Shown: positions 23,400 to 33,329 of the stretch, in pieces
Layout of the letters: every line of letters starts with the position of its first letter
Position numbering within the stretch: the first letter of the stretch is position 1
Assembly (NCBI GenBank): GCA_905221605.1
Contig: CAJNDS010000835.1
Span: 818,501-882,500, forward strand
From: Symbiodinium natans
Lineage: Eukaryota > Sar > Dinophyceae > Suessiales > Symbiodiniaceae
Reading direction: 5' to 3'
DNA: 64,000 bases
Notes under the pieces: model-generated
Told to the model about the DNA's origin: nothing
The model's input: the letters and a program-made list of their open reading frames with translations, nothing else
Database searches by the model: none
Translations under genes and position numbers: made by a program

Positions 23400-23520
23400 T
23401 GTGGGTGGCCCATACTGGAGTTGTTTCAGTGCGCGCTTGCAAAATGTCCTGACATTCCTGCTTATGTCCCTGCAGCCGAGTTCCTTGCAAAGGCACCTGA
23501 GTATGCATGCCAAGAAATAG
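23400..23520 (+). CDS. candidate exon
   Basis: The frame contains LAKCPDIPAYVPAAEFLAKA and PEYACQEI, and ends at a GTACGA donor at 23521. An internal CTGCAG could alternatively be the acceptor (exon 23476-23520). Unknown function. Confidence 0.4.
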
Positions 23521-24034
23521 GTACGATCCCATTTTTAGGGCTCTGTTGGTCCCCCTGAAGCCGGCGGTTGTTCGTTCTTATTGTTTAGGGTTTAATCAGT
23601 GTTAGGTAAGGAGAGTCCCTGAACCCGCAGCCCTGAGCAAGCTCCAGCTGTGCACTTGAGCCTTGTCGCATAAGGTCCATGGGCTCGAGAAGCGGCCGGA
23701 CTGTCGGGGTCAACCCACCCCGATCGACCAGAAGTCCTGTTCAGATGTACGTACTTCTGGCACCATAGATGTACCATTTGGGAGTCCATGTAGGGTTTTT
23801 CGTGCCCCTTGAAGCCATGCTCTGAATTGCACAGACATCTGCACTGTGTAACGGGGATGTGCAAAGGCCGTTTGACCCAAGCCAGACCCTCAGACCCAAC
23901 TGCAAGAGCAAAACTCGAGTGGGTTTAGGGTTTGGGGTTTGGGGTTTAGGGTAAGCCCTACTTAGGTGCGCGGAGGAAGCAAGCTTTCTGAGCTCGGCGT
24001 TCTTACAGCGACCTCGCACGGATGGGTTTTGCAG

Positions 24035-24091
24035 GAGTTCAACAACCTCCGCGGCCGCGTCATCGGCAAAGCGTCGAGCACTTACGCAGCG
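24035..24091 (+). CDS. candidate exon, KH-like GxxG motif possible
   Basis: After a TTTTGCAG acceptor the frame reads EFNNLRGRVIGKASSTYA, and its first eleven codons all end in G or C. GRVIGK resembles the GxxG loop of KH RNA-binding domains, but 19 residues are too few to assign the family. The minus strand is open too (DDAAAEVVELLQNP), with weaker codon bias. Confidence 0.42.
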
Positions 24092-25018
24092 CCGCTGGAG
24101 ATGAACAGAAGTTTCCCAAAGCGTCATGTCATTTTTCAGATTCTTGAATATCAGCAATACATATATATATATATTATACATCTCATTAGGGCTGTTAGCA
24201 TTATGAATGTTAGTCATTTTGCATCTACCACTGCGCGTTTGATGGCTCTTCTCTAAGTGTGGGTTCCCCGTGTCCCTCCTCAGCTACCCAAGCCGCAGGA
24301 GCCGATTGTCCACTCAACCCATGGCTGTCGATAACAATTTGCTTGAGTTGTAAGCACGCCCATGGTAAATGCATACTGCTTACTACCCCCTCCCCCCACC
24401 ATGACAAAACGGTCACTTGTCAAGAAAACAAGCTTCCAACGCTGATGCATCTGGATGCTCCCGGTTACTTAGAAGCACCATGGACCCGCCACACTTGTAT
24501 ATATTAAACAAAAAACATGCGATCATCGCCCGTCATGCTTTCGCAATGTTGATCTTCGTTGATTGTTAACATGGCACAAAGCACTTTTCGATCATACTTT
24601 GTAGTATATCAGTCCAGTGCAGAAGTCAAGCGTACAGGTATGTGAGCCAGGGAGCCGGGTAACTATACATGTCGAAGTATGAACACACCTTCCTGCCAAT
24701 TGCTGGCACTTCGACTACAGCTTTGCTTGCGGCTCGCCTATCGGGCTTCGGGGGGTAGGCGTGGCGGGGCTGGGGGAGTTGGTGAAGGGCGCTTTAAGCT
24801 CGCAGGCTTTCGGTTCGCAATACCACATTGCTGCACGGTCCGGCAGACATGTATCGCATTGTTGGAACGCCCTTCCGAGCGAGTTGTAGGGCGATTCTTT
24901 GGGCCGTGGTCTACTTCCTCCCATGAGACGCTCCGAGGACGGGTGCAGAGGGAGAAGGGACAAAGCGCCACTCTCAGTTGCAAGGGCGAGCTTCCAAAAG
25001 TCCTGGACTCAAGACGGA

Positions 25019-25147
25019 AAGGAGAAAGAGACAGAGAGTGAGACAGAGACAGAGAGACAGAGGGACAGAGAGACAGAGGTACAGAGGGATAGAGGGCCGG
25101 AGGGACGGAGGGAGGGAGGGACAGAGAGAGGGACAGAGAGACAGAGC
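25019..25147. repeat. (GACAGA)n-type purine repeat
   Basis: GAGACAGAGAGACAGAGGG units over about 130 bp. They generate Arg/Glu/Thr frames on + and Ser/Leu/Pro frames on -, neither credible as protein. The upstream segment at 24920-25010 (ETLRGRVQREKGQS) may be coding but is unassigned. Confidence 0.85.
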
Positions 25148-26590
25148 GCTGAAGGGCACGCGTCACGCACAAGAACGCAATTTCAGTGCGGGTGGCAAAA
25201 AATGCCAAAACCTTGCCTTGCATCGCGCCCTTAACCCTAAAACCCCCAAAATTCCCCAATCCTAGATTCCAGAACAACACCCAAGGGCTACAAAGGGTAC
25301 ACGCGAGGTATCGCGTCCAGATTCAGATCGGGAGCGAAGACAAGGCAAAGACTGGTTTCGGGGTTGAGGGTTTGGGGTTTTGGGAGTTTGGGGTTTCAGG
25401 TGTGGTTTAAGAGAACTTGGGACTATGGCGCCCATTGCGCGAAATTGCGATGGGATATGTCCGTTTTCTCTTGGGTTGTTGCTCATCCTTCAATGGCCAA
25501 GCCTCTGCCAAACGTTCAATCTGCCTTAATCCCACAGATGGCTCACACCGAAAGCACTCGCAGGTTCTGGCCGTCAACGAGCGTAATCTGCGTTCGGGAG
25601 CTTAGCTGCGAGAGTGGAATCACTCACTGACTTGGCATTTCGATTCATGAGCCTCGGAGTCCTAAAACCTAATATAAGCTCAGCCCCGAAACGCTTTGGC
25701 GGTTCCGTCAGTTCCGACGTTTCCGGTTCCCCTGCGGTTCCTAGCCAATGACGTGGCGGCTGTTCCTCCATGCCTAAACGTATAAGCAGATCCTTCCCCA
25801 ATCGGGAATCTCTCTGCATCTTTCTGCCACGGATGAGAGGATGAATTTATCGGGCTACGTAGAGAGCCTCCTTCTCCATGTTGCCAAGCAGTTCTATGTT
25901 CAATCCGGGGCTTGGGTTTGGGGGTTGCGGATTACAGGGTTGTGACACAGCCTTCAGCACTGCTGGCTTGCCCTAAACCCGAAACCCTAAACCCTAAACT
26001 TCCCTAAACCTTAAACCTGTGCAAGAGGGGAGGGAAATCAAACAAAGCCTTACAAACTGCAAAACAAACCCTTACCAACCTGTAAGGGTCCCAAGTTTTT
26101 TTTTTTTGGGGGGGGGGGGGGGTGATATCTGGACCTTCAGCGCTCGCGCTCAGGCAAGCTCCAGAGCTGAGGGTCAAGCAAGAAGCAACCCGTTAGGGTT
26201 TATGGGACTTAGGGTTTAGGATGTAGGGTTTAGGGTTTTTACCCATTCTAAATAAAGAGGGCCCAGTATGCTGTCGGGGCAAGCACCTCTTATCTACTGG
26301 CGTGCGGTTTTGAAAGCGAGCGTAGGATGTTTTGGGTAGAGTTCGGGTTTAGGGTCCGGGGTCGACGACATTTCGGAGAATCAACAAGGTCCGGATTAGC
26401 TGCAATTGGCCCCCACATGTCGACAATGCATCCCGTATGCTGCAAGTATGTAAGTGCAATTTCCTAATGCCGAGCAACACGTTAATGGCCAACACAAAGC
26501 ACCCCCAACATGCTACGCCATTCAGCGATGATCCGGGACGTGAGGTAAATGGGCAGGTCCCTTCTGCAGAGTTCCACCAGGGCTAGTTCA
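25148..26590. other. no supported gene
   Basis: Contains degenerate CTAAACC words, a T9/G13 homopolymer pair near 26098-26122 and GTTTAGGG words at 26195-26237. No exon passes inspection. Confidence 0.45.
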
Positions 26591-26591
26591 G

Positions 26592-26729
26592 ATGGCGGCC
26601 GAACGGCGAAATACGCCACCCGTCTTCACACCGCACCCACGCTGGGCACATGGCACAGCAGGAAAAGACTTCACTGCATCACGCGAAGTAGCGTTTGTTG
26701 AAGTCTCAGTGGCCCGTAGTCCATCTTGA
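26592..26729 (+). CDS. short ATG-initiated coding segment
   Basis: The 45-codon frame MAAERRNTPPVFTPHPRW, then AGKDFTASREVAFVEVSV, ends at TGA. It is preceded by TTCAG, so it may be an internal or terminal exon and not a complete protein. Composition is natural. No family recognised. Confidence 0.45.
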   Translation: MAAERRNTPPVFTPHPRWAHGTAGKDFTASREVAFVEVSVARSPS

Positions 26730-26936
26730 CACTCACTTGGGGGTTTCCCATAAAATAGGGGTACCCTTTTGTCGTCCTGATTATAAGGGAATCCTACTAT
26801 TTGGGGGACTATACTAGGGGCCCCTTATGCTCGTACACCCCCACTTCTTTTGTTGGAGCTCTTTGCTTTGCGTCGGAAGCCCCGGCATCGGCTTCTTGTG
26901 ATTTGGCTCTGATGGGCTGGCGAGTATAGTTGGTTC

Positions 26937-26963
26937 AGGGTTTAGGGTTTAGGGTTTAGGGTT
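26937..26963. repeat. interstitial telomere-like array (TTTAGGG)n
   Basis: Four G-rich units. Confidence 0.93.
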
Positions 26964-27848
26964 TCCCAAAAAGCTTCAGAAATACACAGGCAGGAAGAAG
27001 ACCAACACGGAATAGCTGATACTCGCTAGGGCCACACTTAGGCGTGAGCCGCAGCCGTGGGCGAACATTCACCATCAGTGGTCCTTCGGCTCTGGAACCG
27101 GGTTCTCAGTCCGCGGCAGCAGAGAATAGTAAGCCCAGTGCCTACAAGCCATGCTAGTGAAGGCGGCATGCACAAATGAAGTGACACAGCGCCCGACGCC
27201 TAGCATATGTCGCTGCTCGAGTTTTGCAGAATTCAGCGGTTTCGTTGTTTCAATATATTATTGTTCCCTTCCTTCGGGTTTAGGTGAGTGGGGGACTTAG
27301 TCTAACATTTGTGCAACCTCTACACCCCCAAGGCGTACATCATAAAGCGTGGAGGTCGTCGCACCCTCAACCCACCCCACACCCACTGAGGGTGGACGGC
27401 AAGTCTGGGCTACACGCGCACAGGCCATGTGGGATTCCGGAGGCAACAAAAAGACTCACAAGGTGCTGTTCAGAATCTTGGGTTGAAGTTTCCAGTATTG
27501 TGGGTTGAAGGGTTTCCGAATATACCAATGGCGTCCCTGTTTTGGGGAGTCTTAAGATTATAGGGAGGGGGCTGGATTACAACCAAAAAAGTAAAAGGCC
27601 TCAGACAGAAGTCACATGACAGCCAGGAGTGTCCCCCACCCTTGTGCGACTGGCGCAGAAGTCAGCCACTGAGGCCGGGAACCCGCATCGAACGAAGCCT
27701 CTACTGCTGTCCAACATGGCAGCGAAGCATGCGTTTTAGGATTTGAGAGGCTTCAGGGTGTACGCTGGTGCTGGATTTCTGGTTTAGGGCCCTACGCCCA
27801 AAGCCTGAAACCCTAAACCTTTCACCAATGTTCTGTGCTCAAGGCCAG

Positions 27849-28028
27849 GTGGAGGCCATCCTGGTTGCCTGGCGCTCAAATTTTGGGAAGCAGGAGGGCG
27901 GGGTGGATCGAAGTGCAGCAGTCAAAGCGGCGTTGTTATATCGAAGCTTCAGCCATACGCCGCAGGTCGCCAGGTGGTCTGGCAAACGTGTTGCTTGGCT
28001 GAATGTCAAGGGGCGGGTTGGTGGATGA
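27849..28028 (+). CDS. candidate exon
   Basis: An AAGGCCAG acceptor is followed by VEAILVAWRSNFGKQEGG, VDRSAAVKAALLYRSFS and a Lys/Arg-rich end, stopping at TGA 28026-28028. Good composition. The next segment is coding-like in another frame, so a donor probably lies near 28020. Unknown protein. Confidence 0.48.
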   Translation: MEAILVAWRSNFGKQEGGVDRSAAVKAALLYRSFSHTPQVARWSGKRVAWLNVKGRVGG

Positions 28029-28029
28029 T

Positions 28030-28202
28030 CCGCCACCCCGAAAAGCCTTGCCAACCCTTCTGTTGACCCTACTCCTGCTAAAGCGTGTGTGGACCATTCT
28101 GTCCTCAACAGAAGAAAGGTCTCCCGGGCCCCCGGAACCGTCAAGGCTCTTGACCGGTCTGGGCTTCACGTGGAAGCGGCTCCTCAAATGGAGGCTCACA
28201 TG
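28030..28202 (+). CDS. candidate exon running into a poly-G tract
   Basis: The frame reads KSLANPSVDPTPAKACVD, then VSRAPGTVKALDRSGLHV and EAAPQMEAHM, and then meets about 20 G residues at 28201-28222. Strong protein-like character. No domain recognised. The abrupt end at the homopolymer suggests either a splice donor there or an assembly slip. Confidence 0.48.
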
Positions 28203-28222
28203 GGGGGGGGGGGGGGGGGGGG
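28201..28222. repeat. poly-G tract
   Basis: About 20 consecutive G residues. Confidence 0.95.
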
Positions 28223-28499
28223 GTAGGATGTTGAGTTTGGATGAGTTTTGTTTTTAGAATAGGGTTTCGGGGTTATTTAACATTCTATAGCCGTAAGGGA
28301 ATACTATTTGTACTTTTCCGACCCAATACGCTTCTAGCAGCTGCGCTGGTCAAAGGGACCTTTGCGGCGTGCAGACATCAGTTTTGCCTACACGGGGCAG
28401 CAAGTTCTCCTGCTTGCTTTTCGGGCTTTGTTCACTAGTTCTTACACAGGAGTTAGGTACCTTGTAACATCTACGGATTGCATCGGTGGCGCGGTCGTG

Positions 28500-28865
28500 C
28501 ATAAATCCGCGCAGACACGCGAAGACGCGAAAACACGCGAAGACGAGCAACCGACCGGACGAGCGAAGACGAGCGAAGACGAGCGAAGACGAGCGAAGAC
28601 GAGCGAAGACGAGCGAAGACGAGCGGCGTCGCTCGGCGTCGCTCGGCGCTTGGCGTCGTCGCTCGGCGCTCGGCTTTGCTCGGCGCTCGGCGTCGCTAGG
28701 CGTCGCTCGGCGTCGCTCAGCGCTCGGCGTCGCTCGGCGCTCGGCGTCGCTCGGCGCTCGGCGTCGCTCGGCGCTCGGCGTCGCTCAGAGCTCGGCGGCG
28801 CTTCACGGCGCTCAACGCGCGTATTTCAAGCGAAGACAAGCGAAGTCGAGCGACCACGTGAAGCC
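28500..28865. repeat. GACGAGCGAA / GCTCGGCGTC repeat block
   Basis: Six tandem copies of the decamer GACGAGCGAA (about 28557-28620) change abruptly into many copies of GCTCGGCGTC or GCTCGGC (28623-28800), then GCGAAGACAA again near 28830-28855. The two halves are partly complementary. Open frames here are Arg/Ala/Ser repeats and are not called as genes. Confidence 0.85.
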
Positions 28866-29276
28866 GATCAAAGACACCCGAAAACGCACCGCTTTAATTT
28901 AATATCTTTGATTTCCTCGGTGTCACTTATCTTCGCTCGGCGTCGTTTTGCGTCGCCCCGTGTCGCGCTGTGAGCTCTTCTGCAAAAATAGGCTTGCGCT
29001 GGCTTGGGGATTATATAAGTGTCGGGCCTTCAAAATCCATCCCACAGGACTGCTACGTCTTGCGGAGGGGGGAGGGGGGGTTGAGAACTTCATCTTTCTT
29101 ATAGCAAAGCACCAACTATAAGTTGCTCTGGGTCTAGAGTTTATCCCCTATACCCCAAAGCCCTAACCCTTAACCTGCAACTCTACACTCTCAACCCTAA
29201 ACCCTACACCCAGCGAGTGGCCCGACTGAGTCAGCTACACGCGGGCGGAAAAAAACCCTAAACCCTACAAGGTCTC

Positions 29277-29470
29277 TTGGCTTCACTCGGCGTCGCTCGT
29301 CTTTACTCGGCGCTCGGCGTCGCTCGTCTTCGCTCGGCTCTCGGCGCTCGGCGTCGCTCGTTTTCGCTCGGCGCTCGGCTTCGCTCGCCTTCGCTCGGCG
29401 CTCGGCGTCGCTCGTCGTCGCTGGTCGTCGCTCGGCGGCGCTCGGCCTCGCTCGGCGTCGCTCGGCGGGA
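29277..29470. repeat. second GCTCGTCTTC / GCTCGGCGTC block, inverted relative to the first
   Basis: Contains GCTCGTCTTCGCTCGGC, the reverse complement of the GAGCGAAGACGAGC unit at 28.57 kb, interspersed with GCTCGGCGTC. Confidence 0.85.
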
Positions 29471-29474
29471 GCGT

Positions 29475-31084
29475 TTTTACGACCATACTGCCGCCACGCT
29501 CTAACATCTTATAACCACCTATATCGCAGTTGTATAGAGACTATTTCCAGCACCAATCTCCTCATTCCCTACCAACTAAGAACCCGCAAGTTATAAATTG
29601 GGTTGTTGCACGGTCGCATAGGTCGAAGAAAGGGCCCCTTGACTACGTTGACTATGGTTCAGGGGCTTCTAACCTAGGTTGGACGAATTCATTGCCCAAT
29701 GTAGAGCCCTAAGAACTCGACTTTTCACTCTCCTTGCAGCAGCTGGAGTTTATGCGGTTTGTAGGCTTTACAGGGTTTATTGGGATTTGTGGGTTCATAG
29801 AGGGTTTATGGGGTCATTTTGTTGGGGCTGAGGGTTGCAATCGCATGTGCAGGCGGCATATCTCAGGCCGGAAGCTCACCGTGGAGCGGGGCGCTTAGTA
29901 GGTGGGCAGGTCAGGAGTGGTAATATGAGCTATTGTACCCTATGATCCTTCAGAAAGAGCCTTAATACATGAGTTGCACGTGAGAAAGCACCGCCGCCAC
30001 CACGCGAGCCAAGATTTTCGAGCCCTGCCTATCTCTCCGCCGGGTCCTGAGCCAGCACTCCATTTGTTTGAAGCACAACAAGCCCTTTTGAAGCCCCTAT
30101 AAGCCCCACAGGAACCCAGGCCCGTTTCTGCTCCATGCCTTGATTGAAGTGAGCTACGGGGCCCCTCGCGGCCAAGATTCCCAAGTGCCCATCGTTTCAA
30201 GAGAACCTCATGGCAATCCCAAGGCTCCTAGAACCCTAGGGCCCCCAGAACCCGATAAATTCGATCCCCCCCACAAAAAAATCATGCGAATAAGAGTAAC
30301 AAGAAAAATATGACGAATAAATACAAGAATAAACAGGTTCACAATAAATTATAAGAAGAAGAAGAACAATAACAATAAAGGGCATTTGCGATTTTTTTAG
30401 ATTTTGTTGTCTAGCGTAAACGCCAATCCTAGTAAGGGTTGTTTTTGCACTCACATCAGGAGTCAGCCCGGTTGGCCAGCGAGCAGTTGCCCTGTCGGGT
30501 GCCCCCCCCCCCCCCCCCCCCCCCGCTGCCTTTCACGTGTGCCGGGTCGCATGGGCGAAGACCGTACAGGCCCTTAAAGGAAATTGCCTGGACAGGGTCG
30601 ATTACTAGGGTTGCAGGGCCTAGTAATAGCCAGTTCTTGTTTTTGACTTGGAGGCTGCATCGAGATCCAGAGTTCCGAGCTGGTTGGAATTTCCATGCCG
30701 ACAGAGATTGATAGCACGTAGCTGAACGGATGTGTTTCGGCTTCATGAGCTTGCAGCACTCCAGCTTTCGCTGCAGCAACTTTCTCCGAGCCCAGCAAGT
30801 GCCCAGTACGCTCCAGACTCTATGCGCGCAGTACGCAGCCCAGGGATGTGAGAATATTTGTGTCTGTAGCTTTCCTGGCAGGCTCTTTGTTGTCGCTAGC
30901 AAGCCATGAGTACAGACAAGCTACACACTCACCCTGCGTTGTGATCAATGGGTGTGGACCCTCACTTGCGCTGAGTGGGGAATGGCGCCGACGCCAATGA
31001 AAAAGTGCCTTCACCAAAACTTGTGCATGTGATCCGGCATCTTGGATGAAAACTTAAGTCGCGACGCCGTTCCTCGGTCCTCAG
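29475..31084. other. no supported gene; AT island and poly-C
   Basis: 30270-30390 is an A-rich island (AATAAGAGTAACAAG-like words, GAAGAAGAAG). 30500-30524 is a poly-C run of about 24. Frames such as 29530-29712 and 30439-30711 have no consistent codon bias. Confidence 0.45.
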
Positions 31085-31181
31085 GAAGAAGCTCGTGCGG
31101 CGTGGAAAGCAGGATTCACAAGCAGCTGCCGTGATCAATGAGCAGCCAAAGACAGCTAGGAGCGGGGCGCGAACATGTTGA
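31085..31181 (+). CDS. candidate exon, basic
   Basis: A GGTCCTCAG acceptor is followed by one base and KKLVRRGKQDSQAAAVINEQ, then PKTARSGARTC and stop. Its character is plausible, but another frame (GPQEEARAAWKAGF) is also open. Confidence 0.33.
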
Positions 31182-31491
31182 TGATCCGCTGACACCCAAA
31201 CCCTAGCCCTGTAAACCTTAAACCCAGCCTGCAAGACCGTATAAGCTTATTCGAAAGTCAGGAGAAAGGCAAAGGCTCGGGCAAAGGCACCAGAAGAGAC
31301 TTCCGCTCCAACTGGTTTTGAGCGCCCTCCCGCGTCAGAGGTGACCCTGGGCATGTAATGAGAGTTCAGTAGGGCTTCGGTTTACTGTCAGGGCCTTATG
31401 GGTTTAGGTTAGGCCTCTTGCAAAACGGCTTAGAGGCTTAGAGGGCTTGGTAAAACAGTTCTTGAGACTTTTTATGCGCCGCCCTCAGCCC

Positions 31492-31640
31492 ATGCTTCAA
31501 CAAGCAAAGGGTTCTGGAAGCTCAGGAAGAAGGCCCGAAAAGGGCCAAAGAAGCCCGAAAAGCCGGCAATGGAGGACAGCGAGGAGAGCCCAGCCGAGTT
31601 CGTTCCTGCCCAGCCTCTTGGCTTGCCCAACGTGCCATAG
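31492..31640 (+). CDS. C-terminal exon, Lys-rich then acidic
   Basis: The frame reads KGFWKLRKKARKGPKKPEKP, then AMEDSEESPAEFVPAQPL, ends GLPNVP and stops at TAG 31638-31640. Codons are overwhelmingly G/C-ending. The basic-then-acidic tail suggests a nuclear or RNP protein, but no domain is present. It appears to be the 3' end of a gene whose upstream exons I could not trace. The palindrome cluster begins 130 bp downstream. Confidence 0.55.
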
Positions 31641-31767
31641 TTCCGAATGTCTGTAGAATTGTTGGAGGTCGCATTCTGAGAGGGGCAGTGGACGCACGCC
31701 CTTTTGTCTGATGTAGGCCCAAGACCGGGCATGGACCTTGAAAGCATGCATAAGCCGATTCTGGACG

Positions 31768-32830
31768 GATTTCAAATTCAAAGCAGATTTAAATTCGAGT
31801 TTTAGCCTTCTGCTTGCGGGGTTCGGGGTGGCCTCTGGAGAGCCTACCTAGATTTGAATTTAATCCTTTTCGGCTGTAGAGGTTTAAATTCGAATTTAAC
31901 TCCATGTTCTTCCTCCCCCGCCCTACAAAGGAATTAAATTCGAATTTAAGCCTGCCTGGGTTTTCAGGGATTTAAATTCAAATTTAAGCCCAGTACCCAT
32001 GCAAGGCTTTAAATTCGAATTTAAGCTGAGACTGCCCTCTAGGTTTAAATTCGAATTTAACAGCTCTGCAGTCTCCTCTTGTCCGGGTTTAAATTCGAAT
32101 TTAACAGCTGTACAGTCTCCTCTTGTCCGGGTTTAAATTCGAATTTAACAGCTCTCTAGTCTCCACTTGTCCGGGTTTGGATTCGAATGTAACCAGGCCC
32201 AATGCAAGTCGAAAGCCTCCTAACCCCCCGTCGCCCTGAATCTTCAACCTGAACCCTAAAGCCCAAAGACCCAGACCCGATAATTTGAGGCCCAATCGCC
32301 CGAAACCCCTGAACCCTCTCGAGGCTGAAAAGGCCTTCAGCCCGAAGGACCCAGGCCCAACGCAAGTCGAAAGCCTCCTAATCCCGCCCAGCAGATCAGA
32401 CCGTCAGACCCTTAGATGACCCGTGCCCCAGACCCGTAGACCCGACCCTTTACACACTTCGACCTTCGCCCTGACACCCAACCTAACCCGTAGACTGCAA
32501 ACCCTTGGACGCTTTAGACTTTAGACCCTTCGACCTCCACCCTGAGACCCTCTAGACCCGCAGACCCCCAGACGGCATCTGAGACCGTCAGACCCAGAAA
32601 AATTGAAGCGCTTGGGCCCGTAGACCCTTCAGCCAAAGACGGTTAAAATTCAAATTTAAGCCATGACCCAGAAAAGGGCATAAATTCGAATTTAAATCCT
32701 TCTCGTGGCGGGTCCTGGCGGCTGCTGCTTGGTTCAGAGGTTTTAATTCGAATTTAAGCCGTCGGGACGCGGGGGCTGCGCCCAGCCCAGGGAGGGCTTA
32801 AATTTGAATTTAATCCTTTTTTGAATTCGA
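31768..32830. repeat. cluster of AAATTCGAATTT palindromes in an intergenic gap
   Basis: At least thirteen copies of TTTAAATTCGAATTTAA or close variants occur, for example at 31883, 31933, 31970, 32008, 32044, 32088, 32132, 32176, 32643, 32681, 32741 and 32798. Those at 32044, 32088, 32132 and 32176 are spaced exactly 44 bp apart with a conserved spacer (CAGCTCTGCAGTCTCC...), so that part is a true tandem repeat; the others have unrelated spacers. The cluster sits between a gene end at 31640 and a gene start at 32973. Confidence 0.92.
32395..32625. repeat. degenerate AGACCC/GACCCT repeats
   Basis: Irregular tandem words AGACCCG, AGACCCT, GACCCTT between the two halves of the palindrome cluster. 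They may be diverged CCCTAAA-type repeats. Confidence 0.6.
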
Positions 32831-32972
32831 AAACCGGCTTCATCCTGCATAAGCCCGCCATTCAAAGGGAGTAGAAAGAAAAACCCCTAAGTCTTTTAAG
32901 TCAATTCAGAGGTCGAAGCGCCTCTCCCTGCAATCAACCGATACTGTATTCGAAAAGACGGACAGGCGAAAC

Positions 32973-33092
32973 ATGGACAAGATCGCCTCCATGCTTGCAA
33001 AAGCAGAGCGGGAAGAGGCCGAGGAGGAGGAGGACGAGGAGGAGGAGGAGGCGGCACCTGCCCCTCGTTCAAGCAAACCAGCTCATGGAGAG
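32973..33092 (+). CDS. first exon of a gene with a poly-Glu region
   Basis: ATG 32973 starts MDKIASMLAKAEREEAEEEE, followed by an Asp/Glu run, then AAPAPRSSKPAHGE. Forty codons bring the frame to GAG/GC at 33093, a GC donor like others here; unspliced, the frame stops at 33102. Codon bias and the clean ATG support a genuine 5' exon. The acidic low-complexity segment (GAG/GAC) is encoded by a GAGGAGGAG purine run. Function unknown. A possible next exon is near 33168-33260 (LELPLRPKEVMKSPVL), but the phase does not match cleanly. Confidence 0.6.
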
Positions 33093-33329
33093 GCTTTATT
33101 TTAAGGGTAAAGGGTTAAGGATGCTTAGGAGTTTCGGCTTCAGTGTGTTTATTCGCAATGAGATCTGGCCGTGTTATGCAGGGTTGGAGTTGCCGTTGCG
33201 CCCAAAAGAAGTTATGAAGAGCCCAGTTCTGGACAGCCCACAGCCATGTTGCGCCACAGCCAATAACAGAGGTTCACTGTGCTTAGCTCTGGAAATGTTA
33301 AGGTATGGGCCCTGTATCTCTACATAACC

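Noticed and set aside
24738-25280. 180-codon minus frame rich in Ser/Leu/Pro
   Set aside because: Generated by the GACAGA repeat on the other strand.
28362-28973. 203- and 138-codon Arg/Ala/Ser frames
   Set aside because: They translate the GACGAGCGAA/GCTCGGCGTC repeats; several frames are equally open.
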